From the NCBI GenBank assembly GCA_905221605.1, contig CAJNDS010002357.1, positions 667,831-731,830 on the forward strand: DNA of 64,000 bases, given 5' to 3'. Source of the stretch: Symbiodinium natans. Taxonomy: Eukaryota; Sar; Dinophyceae; Suessiales; Symbiodiniaceae. A program made the position numbers and the translations under genes. This document shows positions 1 to 10,454 of this stretch, in pieces (within the stretch, counting starts at the first letter, position 1; the number at the start of each line of letters is the position of its first letter). The notes beneath the pieces were generated by a model. That model saw only the letters and a list, made by a program, of their open reading frames with translations. It was not told the DNA's origin and searched no databases.

Positions 1-111
1 AACCCTAAACCAGGCCCCACTTCGGAGGGAGGATTTTGCAGGGTGGCGGGGTCTCCTAGGGTGTGAGGGTGGCCTCGAAACCTTAGAAAAGGGCTCATGG
101 GTTAGGAGCCC

Positions 112-183
112 AAGGGTTTAGGGTTTAGGGTTTAGGGTTTAGGGTTTAGGGTTTAGGGTTTAGGGTTTAGGGTTTAGGGTTTA
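112..183 (+). repeat. Perfect (TTTAGGG)n array
   Basis: About ten uninterrupted TTTAGGG units, G-rich strand on +. Further arrays at 298-352 and 487-520. The intervening sequence shows no exon I can support. Confidence 0.95.
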
Positions 184-391
184 GCTCCTGGCAGCGGCCA
201 GAACTGGTGTAGGGGTGCAGAGAGAAGTGGGGATTCAGAGTGCGGGGTTTAGGCTCTTGCGCTCCAAGAGGTTAGGCCTTTTTGGGTGAAGAGAGTTTAG
301 GGTTTAGGGTTTAGGTTTTAGGGTTTAATGCGGGTTTAGGGTTTAGGGTTTAGGGCTTGGGGATGTAGTAGGTTTTGAACTTTGTAGCAAG

Positions 392-452
392 TTGCCACGT
401 CGAGGGCATCGCCGGCGAGAAGGTTCCGGTGTGGATGAGCCACGGAGACAAG
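392..452 (+). CDS. guaA: GMP synthase exon a (amidotransferase, SHGDK)
   Basis: Reads HVEGIAGEK then VPVWMSHGDK, the strand before the catalytic His region of GuaA amidotransferases. It starts after CAAG and ends at codon AAG before a GC donor (GCCCGA). Joining to the next exon gives SHGDK-VTQLPPGF, as in the family. A perfect TTTAGGG array lies just upstream and downstream. Confidence 0.85.
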
Positions 453-3400
453 GCCCGAGAACCCAACCCTCCTTCCTGTAACGGATTAGGGTTTAGGGTT
501 TAGGGTTTAGGGTTTAGGGTCGAAGCCCTTAGCCCCGAACTCTGGTCCTCGTTTGCCATCATTTCCCAGCTCCTCCCCCCCCCCCCCCCCCCCCCCACCG
601 CCCACCCCCACACCCCCCCCCCCACCCCCGCCCCCCTCCCCCCCCCCCCCCCGCCCCCCCCGCCGCCCCCCCCCCCGCCCCCCCCCCCCCCGCCCCCCCC
701 CCCCCCCCCGCCCCCCCCCCCCCCCCCCGAAACCCTAAACCCTATTTGCATGTTCATGGGGATTTAGAACATAGAAGTGCAGTGATTCTTGGGGTTACAT
801 GTACCCTGAACCTCCAAGTACACCCTAAACCACATAAACCCTCTAGGCTATTGGAGCCCAAAGTCCATTAGGGTTTAGGGTTTAGGGTTTAGGGTTTAGG
901 GTTTAGGGTTTAGGGTTTAGGGTTTAGGGTTTAGGGTTTAGGGCCATGTTGGGGCCATATTGGTCCTACGTGCAAAAAAGAGGGCCATGCTTCAGATCAA
1001 CCCCTCCTCTGAAATCTTGAGCCGTGAGAGCATAGTAAGTTAGGCCGTGGGGAGTTGCCGTGATTAAGGGCATAGGGGAAATGACATTTTTAGAGTTTAG
1101 AGTTTAGAGTTTAGAGTTTACGATTTTGGGTTTAGGCTTTTGGATTATGTAGGGGGTTCGGGCTGTAGGGTTTGACGGTCCATACTTGCGGAGGAGGGTT
1201 TAAGGTTTAGGGTTTAGGGTTTAGGGTTTAGGGTTTAGGGTTTAGGGTTTAGGGTATCAGGTGACCCAGCTCCCTCCTGGCTTTGTATCCATCGCCTACA
1301 CCTCCAACACGGAGTACGCGGCCGTGGAAGATCAGGCGGGATTTAGGGTTTAGGGTTTAGGGTTTAGGGTTTAGGGTTTAGGGTTTAGGGTCAGGGGTTA
1401 CAGTTCATGGTTCAAGGGGGTCTGGATTTGCTTTTGTGTGGGAGGTCGAAGGTCTATCATCCTGTGAGGGCGTAGGGTGTAGGGAACGGAGTGCAGTGCT
1501 ACTGCGGGGGAGGTGTCTTTAAATTCTCACAGGGATCCGGATCTGCTAAATCGTACACCCTCCCGCGGTAGGGGTGGGCTTCCTAAAGCCCAAGCCCTCG
1601 GCTCTATCAGAGAGGGACCATGGTGGTGTAAGGGAAGGGAAGTGAAAGGGCCCGAAATTCCGCAACCCCTCAAACCTCAATACACCCCTAAGCCCGAATA
1701 ATCCCGACGCCCTAAACCCTAGAACCTACCACCCCCCAAACCTTAAACCCCTAAACCCCTCTGGAACCCTATAGTCCCTAAACCCCCAAACCTTAAAGCC
1801 CTAAACCCTAATATACCCGAAGCCCTAAACCCCCAAACCAACCCGAAAATCCCTAAACCCCCAAACCCTTTTCCTGCAGGCGCGCCACTTCTATGGGGTG
1901 CAGTTTCATCCGGAGGCTCGGGCCCCACCCTGGTTTTGGGGTTCAGGGTTTAGGGTTGATAGGGTTCATAGGGTTTAGGGTTCAGGGTTTGGGATTTATA
2001 GGGTTTAGGGTTTAGGGTTTAGGGTTTAGGGTTTCGGGTGAGCCCTAAACCCTCAAGGCGCCAAGCCTTGGGGGTGTCATAACAGAACCTAAAACCCCCA
2101 AGAAGGGTTGAAGCTCGAAAAGAAGCAACTTCGAAGAGTCCTACGAATATATAAAAGTGTTAACTTTTCTTGGGGCCAGGGTATAAAGAGCCCCTAAGGG
2201 GCCAGTTTCGGTTTTGTGTTTTTTTTTCCCGTGGGTGGATCGAACTAGAATGTGTAGACGTTGTCAGGGTTTAGGGTTCAGGGTTCAGGGTTTAGGGTGT
2301 GGGGTCTAGGCGTTTAGGGTTTAGGGGTCAGGGTTTAGGGTTTAGGGTTTGGGGCTGAAGCCTAGAAGCCTTGAACGGCTGGACATTGGCTGTCCCCTGA
2401 GCCCCCGCAGGTCACGCACACTCCCAGCGGTGCCGCCATGATCAAGAACTTCTGCCTGAAAGTGGTGGGATGCGGTGACCTGAGTCTGAGGGGTTTAGGG
2501 CTTACCCAAAGGCTCCAAGGTAGTTCCTTTTTGGGTTAAGTATAGGGGATTCCAGTATACTACCCCGAAAAGGTACTACATAGAGCCTTTGGGTATAGGG
2601 TTTCGGGTTTGGAGTTTAGAGGGATTTTTGCTGGGACGCCGAGCAGGAGCCCCCCTTTTTTGGGGGGTTTAGGCTTTAGGCTTTAGGTTTTAGGCTTTAG
2701 GTTTTAGGCTTTAGGCTTTAGGGGGGTGTGGAGGGCCTTTTAGGGTTTGCCGTAGCAACCCCGAACAAATCTCCACTTTTCGAATGTGGCATTATTCAGG
2801 TCGTGCCTTTCTAAGCTTTGCAGCAAGGGTCTTCTGTACGACCCTAGTCGGCGTTCAGTTGGGCAGTGATAGCAGAAAACCCTCAATCCTAATCCCACAC
2901 AACAAGGCAAGGGCGAGTGGAACATGCACGACTTCTGCCAGAAGCAGATCGACGGGACCTGAGCACGAGAGGTTTTCTTCCCAAAGCCCTCAGCAGCCCC
3001 GAATCCCCAAACCCTCAAGCCCGAAAGCTTAGACCCCGCAAATCTGACCCTAAGGGCCCACGTACCTTATTATTCGATAAAAGTCCTTGTATAGGAAGTG
3101 CTTTAAGGCCCAAGTATTCCCTATGTAGGTACCCTAAACCCTACACTCTAAGCCCTAAATGCTAAACCCTAAACCCGATTCCCTATTTACGTACATGGAC
3201 CCTCGGGGTGACGGACTCTAAACCCTTTAGGGCAAGTCCTTCTGGAGAAGCTGTTGAGGGTTTAAGGTTCAGGGTTCTTCTGGGTTTCTAAGGGAAATAG
3301 CTTCTTTTCTGAGCCGTTGCTTAGAGCTCGTGTTGGGTAATTATAAGGGGAATAGGCTATTTCTGGGAAATTGCTCAGTGTTCCTGTGCGTTTGTACTTG

Positions 3401-6400
3401 GGGTTCCGTCGGGTTTACAAGGGAACTAGGCTTTATTAACTGAGAAGTTGCCTAGGGTTCCTTGGGTTTACAAGGGGAATTTGTTCTTTTTCGAGAAACT
3501 ATTCAGGGTTCGGGTTCTGAAGGAAATACGTTTGTTTTTGAGAACTGCTGTCGCCGCACCTACCCAACAAAAGCCTCCCCCAAAGACGTAGCAGAACCCG
3601 CCCAGTTATGATTCCAAAGCGCGCTTTACGGCAAAAAGACTCTACTCATAGGCGTGTCGCCAGACACTATAACGCCCTTAGGTATTCTGCACACATAATT
3701 GTTTAAAGCCCAAGGGGATATACAAAATGTAGTTTTGCTATTATTAAGGATCTAAGGGGAGTGTAGGACATGTGATTGCTCATGTCACTGCCTGAGTAGC
3801 TACCAAGTGTGTAGATTTAGCAACGATGGGAAGTTACCAAACCCCTACTGCAAATCCGACTTCCAAAGTCCTCAACACCAAACACCCCTAAACCCTAAAC
3901 CCCAAACCCTAAACCCTAAACCCCAAACCCTAAACCCCAAAGCCCAAACCCCAAACCCGTTGCATTTGCCGTGTGGCGCCCTCATAAGGACATCATCATG
4001 AACAAGCTGGAGGCCAGACCCTTCCTGTGAAACGCCTGTTGAGTTCCGGTTTATATCCCCCAGCTCTTTACCCTGTACCTTCTCAAGCCTATAGCCCCGT
4101 AAACCCTACACACCCTATGCACCCTGAACCCTATAAACCCTAGATGCCATAACCCCAAACTCTATTTCCTAAAACCCCTAAATATCAACCGTTCTAACTT
4201 ATGAAGGCCGGCGGCCTCTTTCTCTGTTACCCTTATACCTTAGTATAGCCCCTAGATACCCCAATACGAACCCCGAATACAATGCCCCTCTAAAACAGGA
4301 AACCCCTACTTCAAGAGACCACCACATATAAGTTACAACTTGAAGCCCAAAGGTCTGCACCCCAGGGGTCGGAGCTTTTGAGTGGGCATCTTGCATCATC
4401 ACCAAGCCCAGAGGTCCTTACAACACCAGCCCACCCGCAAGAAGGGTATACCCTTACCCATTTAGGGTTTAGGCTTTAGTGTTTAGGGTTTAGGGTTTAG
4501 GGTCTAGGGTAGTTTAGGGTCTAGGGTAGTTTAGGGTCCAGGGTCTAGGGTCTAGGAGGGTCTAGGGTTTGGGGCTTAGGCTCCCCATTCTCTCTCTCTC
4601 TCTCTCTCTCTTTCGCGGTGCGGGTTCATGATTTTCCCTGCAGATTGCCATTTCAATCATCACCGTGCACGCCATCATGGTCATTATCGTCGTTGTCGTG
4701 GTCATCGCGATGGTCATCGTCGCAATCTTCTCCCGCGTCGGCCTCCTCATCCTTCTCATCCACCTTACTGTACCCCACGACACGACAATCCCTATTGTCA
4801 GAATTTGTAGATGGGGTATTTCACCCATTTTCGCAAACCTTCATCGTGCTATGGGTCGTCAAGGCTCATGTGTTTCATGGGCTCGGCTAGGGGCTTAGGG
4901 GTTTAGGGTTTGGGTTTTGGTTGCAAGAGACTGTGCTGGGGAGGACAAGTACGTCGTGGGCGCCGTGAGCGGCGGCGTAGACTCTTCCGTTGCGGCAGCA
5001 CGCAGCCCAGAGAAGGGAGGGTCCTCAACCCCGAACCTCAACCCCCAAACCCTAAAACCCGAAAACCCTATACCCCTAAAGCCTAAGCCCTTAAACCCTA
5101 AACTCTAAGTCCTAAACCCTAAACCCTGAACCCTAAACCCTAAGTCCTAAACCCTAAACCCTAAAGCCTGAACCCTAAAGCCGGTTGGGGTTCTTACACG
5201 ACCCCCCTTGAAGGCCTGACTTTTGGACCCTTCAAACGTCACTTGCAAGGCCGGAGGAGCGCACCCTTAGGCACGTTTTCCTGATGGACCCTGATATGGG
5301 CAGTTCCCTGACTAAGGCTAAACCCTAAACCCTAAACCCTAAACCCTAAACCCTAAACCCCAAATCAATATAGCTTGGCTTTCTTCTGCCTGGCCCCTAG
5401 GACTTTAACTTTTTGGGTTTTTGTAGAAGCCACAAGAAGGAGCCCAAAAGTCAAACTTTTCGCAGGGGTTCAGAAGTCAGCCAAGATAGCTAGGACCGGG
5501 AGAACTTTTTTCCTTTTTAGGGTTGGGGTTCCCTTATGAATCCCCTTAAACCAAAAAGGGTGCCCTTGTTATTGCTAGGTTTCTCCCGGGTCTAGATAGG
5601 GTTGAGGTCGGAAATGGGCCAGCGGTTCGGGTGGGGGCTTCAGAGCCGGTATTTTGCAGCGAAGCCTGAGGCATTGGTCCACAAAGCGATTGGCCTGGGG
5701 GCCCCAGTCTCCCACGGTTTGGGGATCTAGGGTTAGAGTTAGGGTTTAGGGTTTAGGGTTTAGGGTTTAGGGATTAGGGTGGAGGTTTCAACTTTAGGGC
5801 TTAGGGTTTAAAATATCAGGGCTTGGCTTGTTTCCTGGGTTCAGGGCGAAGCTCTTTCGGGCTTGCGCTTTTGGAGGGGGTAAGGGGTATAAGGAGGGAC
5901 CCTAGAAGGGAGCCTTAGTCCTATTCCCCTATATAACCCCTATACATAAATAAAGATATATGTATATATATATATATATGTATGTATGTATGTATATATA
6001 TATATACATATTTATTTGTTTATTTTTGTTATTTTTTCATTCATTTACACCTTATATAGTCCCTATATGCCTACGCAGCCCCTAAACAAGACCCCCAAAG
6101 TAACCCTCTTAAAAGGCACCTTAGAAGGGTTCCTCCTTCAGCCCCTCTGGAAGTGGGGCATCCTGTTTCTTGGCCCCTTAGCCCTCAGCCCGAGACCCTA
6201 AACCCGAAGCTCAGGGAGGGTTTACGGTTTAGGGTTTTGCGAGTTGCGTTTTTGGGGTTTAGGACTTTTTTAAGGAGCTTGATTAGGACTTCTTTGGAGC
6301 TTGAGGGAATTTAGGGCTTAGGATACTCAGCTTTTAAGGCTTAGGAGGTGTCTACTTATAATTTCGGCTTTAGGTTTTACAACGTCGGGCGAAGAAGGAC

Positions 6401-9107
6401 AGGTGAGGGTTTATCTTGCAGCGTCTCGCAACGGGAGTTGGGAATAGCCTTATACCCAGACCCTAAACCCTAACCCGAGGCCCTAAACCCTCAACCCTAA
6501 ACCAGTCAGGGTTTAGGGTTTGCAGGGTTTGGGGCCTTAAGGTTTCGGGAGTTGAGTGTTCGTGTCCCTTCAGTGGGTTGAGATTCCTAGGGCTCGGGAG
6601 CTTTGGCGCTTAGGATTTAGGGCTGAAGTAGTAGGGATAGGCCGGATATGTTCATGAGGTTTGGGCTTTTGGGACTGTTCAGGGTTACGGTGTGGGGCTT
6701 CAGGGTTTAGGGTTAGGGAGGTAGGTCAGTTAGATGCTATGTGTGGATTTATAGGTTCAAGGGTTAGGCCTTGTAGGGTTGGTGGGCTTTCGAATTTAAT
6801 TTAGGATTTCGGGTTTAGAGTTTAGGGTTTAGGATCTATACAAGGCGTATATGCTTTGTAGAAGTAGGGTCTAGCCTTCCTGTCATGGGGCGAGCGAGCA
6901 ACGTCACTGGAGCTGGCTGCAGCCGAAATAGCTGCTGGAGCTCAAGGGCTACATCTCTCGCAGAGAAAGGCTTGGCAGATGTGGGTGCGCATGACCAACA
7001 CCGGTTCTGGCGCCCCATAGCTTGTCTCGAAGTGAAGCTGCTCTTGGGCCAGTGAATTGGATGAAGCGGCTCTTCCAGACACAGTGCTATCGACCGTGCC
7101 AAAACCAAAAAAAAACAAAAAAGGCAGCCCAGCATGACTTCACCAGCCGACCTCTACAGAGTGACTCTCTCAGAAGATCTAATGCCTAAACCCTAAACCC
7201 TAAACCCTAAACCCTAAACCCTAAACCCTAAACCCCCTGCGGGGTTTCGAGAGCTCACCCAAGCCCTACGCCCCTAAAGCCTCAAACACCCTGAAGCCCT
7301 GAACCCCCTACATCCCTCATGAAGCCTCCGCAACGCCCGATCCCTGAAAGCCCTAAACCCTCGACCCTAAACCCTAAACCCTGAACCCTAAACCCTAAAC
7401 CCTAAATAAACCCTAGACCCTAAAAGGCCTAGAATGCTCGTAGGGCTTTGGAGGTTGAGGTAGAAAGGTTTCTAGGCCTCCCTTCTCCCTAAAGCCGAAA
7501 CCCTAATGCCTCAATTAGAGTGCACATCAAGTGGCCCTGGTAATTGGGTTTAGGGTTTAGGGTTTAGGGTTTAGGTTTAGCCTGGACCTGAACCCTAGAC
7601 CCCAACCCCAAACCCCAAGCCTTAAAACTCAAACCCCAAACTCCAAACCCTATCAGCCAACCTCCAAGGAGATCGCTTCCACCCGTTCATGGTCGACACC
7701 GGCCTGCTCAGAAAAGATGAGGCGTTGTTAAAAGATAAGAGGCGTTGTTGTAAGGTTTAGGACTTAGGGTTTAGGATTTCGGGTTTAGGGTTTATGTAGG
7801 GTTTCGGATTTGGGGTCTGGGGCTATTGCGTGCTTAGGGGGGTTGGACTTTCGGGCGTAGAGGGTGTAGGGTTTAAGGTTTCAGATCTCAGGAGTGCCCT
7901 AAATCCTAAACCTTAAGCCCTAAACCCTAACCCCTAAAACCCTGAAACCCGAAACCCTAAACCCGAAAAGCCTAAACCCTAAAGCCGAAACCCTACCTTC
8001 TTCAGCGACTGAAGGAGGGATACCCTGTGGGAAGGGAGCCGGGATCTGCTACAGGGGCTGGCCAGCAACCATATCGTAGTTTAGGGTTGTTGGTTTAGGG
8101 TTTAGGGTTTAGGGTTTATTCTCAAGGGACGGTATAGAGAGACCCCAAACAAGGAGACCCCAAACCGTAAACACCAAACCCTGAACCCTAAACCCTAAAC
8201 CCTAAACCCTAGACCCTAGACCCTAGACCCTAGACCCTATACCCTAGACCCTAAACCCTAAACCCTAAACCCTAAACCCTAGACCCTAAACCCTAAAAAT
8301 TGGCCAAGATCCTGAAACCCTTGCAGCGTCCAAGCCCTATAGCCCCTGAGCCCAGCCACTACACCCCGATGTTCGTGAGACCCCTGAGCCCCCAGCTAGG
8401 GTTTGGGGTTTAGGGTTTAGGGTTTAGGGTTTCGGGTTTCGGGTTTCGGGTTTCGGGTTTAGGGTTTAGGGTTTAGGGGTCAGGGTTTAGGGTTTAGGAT
8501 TTTTGGGTTTAGGGTTCAGAGTTCAGGGTTTAGGATGGTCTAGGGTTTAGGGTCTCTCTCCTTGGTAGCTGCGCGGCCACGCATTTTGCCATTTTGAGAT
8601 TCTGGCTTTCTTGTCACCAAAGCACCCCCCCCCCCCCCCCCCCCCCCCCCCACCCCCCCCCCCGCGGGACCTCCGCCCCCCCCCCCCCCCCAAAAAAAAA
8701 AAAAACACAAAGCAAGAAATAGCAACATAAGATTAACAAGAATGATAATACTCAGACCCTTATCGTAAGGTGCTTGCTAGGCTACCACGAATCACAAACC
8801 CGAAGATCCCTGAATAAAAATCCAAAGACCTCCCTAAAAAAGCCCCACAGGTCCCAGCAAAAAAGACCAGAGATCCCAACAAAATCACCCAAAGACCCAA
8901 AAACAAAACCCAAGGATCTCCCCCCCAAAAAACAGCCAAGATCCCAAAACAAAAGCCCCCAGACTCCCAAACAAAACAAACCCCTAAACCCTAAACCCTA
9001 AACCCGAAACCCTAAACCCTAAACCCTTAACCCTATATTCGATTCCGGACCAGGCCAAGATCGTGAAGGAACGTCTCGAGAAGCACATCCCAGGTTTGAA
9101 GCTGAAG
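392..9107 (+). CDS. guaA: GMP synthase (glutamine-hydrolysing), 5'- and 3'-incomplete gene span of nine recognised exons
   Basis: GMP synthase converts XMP to GMP using ATP and ammonia taken from glutamine, the last step of de novo GMP synthesis, normally in the cytosol. Nine exons on the + strand read in family order: the end of the class I glutamine amidotransferase domain (WMSHGDK, FYGVQFHPE with the catalytic-triad His and Glu, VTHTPSG), a linker, then the ATP pyrophosphatase domain with its PP-loop SGGVDSS and the MVDTGLLRK strand. Introns are about 0.5-2 kb and filled with TTTAGGG-type arrays. Reading frames join across exons when GC donors are allowed. The first part of the amidotransferase (catalytic Cys) lies before the window. 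The C-terminal half (rest of the ATPase and the dimerisation domain) was not found downstream, so the gene is either broken, continued by exons I could not see, or spliced over a long distance. Family assignment is firm. Functionality is unproven. Confidence 0.88.
573..728 (+). repeat. Poly-C tract
   Basis: About 155 bp of nearly pure C with scattered A, G and T. The long Pro or Gly reading frames across it are artefacts of composition. It ends directly in CCCTAAACCCTA. Similar shorter C or G tracts: 8625-8690, 12427-12454, 26041-26057, 33187-33208, 42307-42327, 50586-50655, 56450-56470, 63218-63234. Confidence 0.9.
868..942 (+). repeat. Perfect (TTTAGGG)n array
   Basis: About ten TTTAGGG units in intron a-b of the GMP synthase gene. 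The rest of 730-1200 shows no coding signal. Confidence 0.95.
1201..1400 (+). repeat. (TTTAGGG)n arrays flanking GMP synthase exon b
   Basis: Arrays at 1205-1254 and 1341-1391 enclose exon b (1261-1335) with only about 6 bp of spacer on each side. The upstream array is one of the minority that is G-rich directly before an acceptor. Confidence 0.93.
1261..1335 (+). CDS. guaA: GMP synthase exon b (amidotransferase, LPPGF)
   Basis: Reads VTQLPPGFVSIAYTSNTEYA then AVEDQ, matching the GuaA segment between SHGDK and the FYGVQFHPE motif. The acceptor is ATCAG directly after a TTTAGGG array. The donor is GC (GCGGGA), followed within four bases by another array. Confidence 0.87.
1880..1915 (+). CDS. 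guaA: GMP synthase exon c (catalytic His/Glu of amidotransferase)
   Basis: A 36-nt exon reading ARHFYGVQFHPE, which holds the catalytic-triad His and Glu of class I glutamine amidotransferases. Acceptor CTGCAG follows CCCTAAAC-type sequence. Donor is GC (GCTCGG). It fuses in phase 0 to both neighbours. Confidence 0.88.
2411..2471 (+). CDS. guaA: GMP synthase exon d (VTHTPSG, end of amidotransferase)
   Basis: Reads VTHTPSGAAMIKNFCLKVVG, which directly continues FHPE as in all GuaA proteins. Acceptor CCGCAG. Donor GC (GCGGTG) in phase 1, which gives VVG-C-KGEW after joining to the next exon. Confidence 0.88.
2494..2598. repeat. Inverted-repeat element, family H (ACCCAAAGGCTC ends)
   Basis: Ends are ACCCAAAGGCTC and its complement GAGCCTTTGGGT. 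An inner inverted pair surrounds a TTCCAGTATACT core. A related copy lies at about 47669-47775. It is a short non-autonomous MITE-like element with no coding capacity. Confidence 0.7.
2907..2960 (+). CDS. guaA: GMP synthase exon e (linker, KGEW)
   Basis: Reads KGEWNMHDFCQKQIDGT, the linker (family: W-x-M-x-x-F) between the amidotransferase and ATPase domains. Acceptor ACAAG is in phase with exon d. The 3' end is less certain: a GA donor (GAGCAC) pairs with an acceptor ending in GAG before the next exon. Confidence 0.75.
3053..3210. repeat. Inverted-repeat element, family A (GGTCCATGTACC ends), broken copy
   Basis: A copy of the recurrent element carrying AGGAAGTRCTT and GGCCCAAGTATTCCCTAT blocks. 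The right end runs into CCCTAAACCC at GGTACC, and a second half end (GTACATGGACCC) follows at about 3190. The remainder of 3210-4600 holds AT-rich unique sequence, C-rich heptamer arrays at 3890-3950 and G-rich arrays at 4460-4570. Confidence 0.65.
4640..4786 (+). other. Nested hydrophobic open reading frame inside the GMP synthase linker intron
   Basis: After a good acceptor (TTCCCTGCAG) there is an open frame of Ile/Val/Ala/Met-rich codons (IAISIITVHAIM, VAIFSRVGLLILLIHL) with very high third-position GC. It would form one or two membrane helices. It does not belong to GMP synthase. It may be a real exon of another transcript, or a trinucleotide-rich (GTC/ATC) low-complexity stretch that happens to stay open. 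Confidence 0.3.
4930..4997 (+). CDS. guaA: GMP synthase exon f (PP-loop SGGVDSS)
   Basis: Reads CAGEDKYVVGAVSGGVDSSV then AA. SGGVDS is the pyrophosphate-binding loop of N-type ATP pyrophosphatases, which adenylates XMP. The donor is GC (GCACGC). Joined to the next exon it gives VAA-RLATGVG. Confidence 0.88.
5306..5362 (-). repeat. (CCCTAAA)n array
   Basis: About eight units, C-rich strand on +, preceded at 5095-5180 by degenerate CCCTAA-type units. Lies in intron f-g. Confidence 0.93.
5370..5480. repeat. Inverted-repeat element, family G (CTTGGCTxxCTTCTG ends)
   Basis: Begins CTTGGCTTTCTTCTG and ends CAGAAGTCAGCCAAG, imperfect inverted repeats, with an inner GACTTTAACTTTTTGGG / AAAAGTCAAACTTTT pair. 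A second copy lies at 35308-35420. Non-coding MITE-like element. Confidence 0.8.
5497..5597. repeat. Inverted-repeat element, family D
   Basis: Carries the family D core (GGGTTCCCTTATxAxxCCCCTT, AAAAAGGGTGCCCTTGTT) and ends related to GACCCxGGAGTAAG. Adjacent 5930-6060 is AT-rich with TATATA runs. 6200-6420 holds degenerate TTTAGGG-type units only. Confidence 0.6.
6422..6441 (+). CDS. guaA: GMP synthase exon g (micro-exon, RLATGVG)
   Basis: About 20 nt after acceptor TTGCAG, reading RLATGVG. It supplies the helix residues expected between SSVAA and the GDRFHPFMVDTG strand. Its 3' junction is ambiguous: a GGA shared with the next exon's start means either the donor or the acceptor is non-canonical. 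Confidence 0.55.
7180..7232 (-). repeat. (CCCTAAA)n array
   Basis: About seven units. Further C-rich units at 7365-7405 and a short G-rich array at 7548-7580, all in intron g-h. No coding signal seen in 6450-7665. Confidence 0.93.
7669..7721 (+). CDS. guaA: GMP synthase exon h (MVDTGLLRK)
   Basis: Reads GDRFHPFMVDTGLLRKDE (first Gly split), the second beta strand and loop of the ATP pyrophosphatase domain (family consensus VDNGLLRxxE). Donor GC (GCGTTG). A CCCTAAA-type array lies upstream and a TTTAGGG-type array downstream. Confidence 0.88.
8210..8480. repeat. Variant heptamer blocks in both orientations
   Basis: CCCTAAA units at 8170-8285 include a homogeneous run of the variant CCCTAGA. 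At 8400-8480 the G-rich strand includes a run of four TTTCGGG units between TTTAGGG units. A similar TTTCGGG run lies at 9945-9975. Homogeneous variant runs point to local tandem amplification. Confidence 0.85.
9054..9107 (+). CDS. guaA: GMP synthase exon i (last recognised exon)
   Basis: Reads AKIVKERLEKHIPGLKLK, continuing LLRKDE as in the family. Acceptor ACCAG after a CCCTAAA array. GT donor (GTGCCA), then TTTAGGG array. The expected following segments (the FLxxL loop, QGTLYPDVIES, HHNVGG, PFPGPGL) were not found in any frame up to 21 kb. Confidence 0.83.
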
Positions 9108-9510
9108 GTGCCAGGAGTGTTTGGGGTTTAGGGTTTAGGGTTTAGGGTTTAGGGTTTAGGTCAGAGAGTTGAGGGTTTAGTATTTGGGGCTTCGAGGTTT
9201 GCAGGGTATGCGGGGTGTTGGGGGGGAAATCCTTAACCTTGACCCAAAGCCGTAAGCACCTGAACCCTGAACCCTAACCCGTAACTTCGCGCCCGAGTGT
9301 GCCTCCTTATTCCCGCGCTGCTCCTTCATTGTGGGTGATGTTTCCTTCCCACTAGATGAGGGTTTGGGGTTTTAGGTTGTTGGGAAGCTCTGTCGGCAAC
9401 GACTTCAAACTTCCTGCTGTTGTTAGAAGGGGGTGTAGGCCAAACTGTCCTAAACCGTCAAGCCTCGCCCATTTCTTTGGGATCACTTAGGCTCCCGTAT
9501 TCAAGTTGAG

Positions 9511-9660
9511 TCTAAGGGTATAGTTACATGGGCCCTTAATATGGTCGCTTGCCTCCTTGAAAGGGTTCTGATGTACTTCTTTTGTATAGGGTATATAAGG
9601 GGTATACAAGGGGTCCCCTTTACTAAGGGACCATGAAACTACCCTTAGATTGAGGGAACC
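9511..9660. repeat. Inverted-repeat element, family E (TCTAAGGGTA ends)
   Basis: Starts TCTAAGGGTATAGTTACATG and ends CATGAAACTACCCTTAGA, inverted repeats. The inner part has TATAGGGTATATAAGG and GGGGTCCCCTTT. Related copies at 14180-14325 and 27890-28025. No coding capacity. Confidence 0.8.
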
Positions 9661-9780
9661 AAAACGAGGGTGTACCTTCGGGACCAAATTAAATGAACCC
9701 GAAAAATTGGGATCATATACCCTACACTGCTCTCGTCCCTCTTAGGACACATGAACCATAAACCGTTAAGGGCTTACTTC

Positions 9781-9843
9781 CCTAAACCCTAAACCCTAAA
9801 CCCTAAACCCTAAACCCTAAACCCTAAACCCTAAACCCTAAAC
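9781..9843 (-). repeat. Perfect (CCCTAAA)n array
   Basis: Nine units. With the G-rich array at 9927-9990 it flanks about 80 bp of unique sequence. Confidence 0.95.
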
Positions 9844-10454
9844 GGGTGTGAGGGCCAAGTCTCCGGAAATGCCATCCATACTTGGAGGTTCATGGGTACT
9901 TATCCCCCCCGGGTTTATGAGGGCTTAGGGTTTAGGGTTTAGGGTTTCGGGTTTCGGGTTTCGGGTTTCGGGTTTAGGGTTTAGGGTTTTAGATCTTAGG
10001 GTTTAGAGTTGAGGGTTAGAACCTTTATGAGTCCACATATAACCTGCTTCGGGGAGTTAGGGTGGGCTTACAAGTACGGTTCTAATTCGGGTTATAAGTG
10101 CCCATGAACCTCCAAAACCCTAAAGCCCTGTTCATGGGGGGCTTCCCAAATTGGGGATGACTACTTGTTAAGCTGTCCGAGGGTCCTACAGTAAACTCCA
10201 GAAAGTCGGAACATGGCTTAAAGGTGATTAAAACTGGGGCTCCCTCTAGTATACCTTTTAAATTTTGGGGTGTGGGGATGGGGATGTTCCAGCTGCTTGG
10301 AGTTTCCTGTAGATATAAAGAAGGGGTTCTAGTGTTTGGGAGGTTATTCGGGGCCGCTACTTTGGGAGACACGCTGACGGTCCCCGCTCATGCCGCCCTC
10401 CACCTCAAGGTTAGCTACAGCTTGCCTCTGTCTGATGCATTCACGTTTCTTACC

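Noticed and set aside
500-757. Long Gly- or Pro-rich reading frames over the poly-C tract
   Set aside because: Frames through near-homopolymer DNA stay open by composition. No conserved residues or splice logic.
3989-4012. Micro-exon DIIMNKLE in the GMP synthase linker intron
   Set aside because: It has a fair acceptor and a GC donor, but its phase does not join exons e and f and the family does not need the residues.
8565-8605. Relic of the dinoflagellate spliced leader (GCCATTTTG followed by CTGGCTT)
   Set aside because: Only GCCATTTTG matches; the rest of the 22-nt leader is absent. The GCCATTTTG at 41918 also lacks context.
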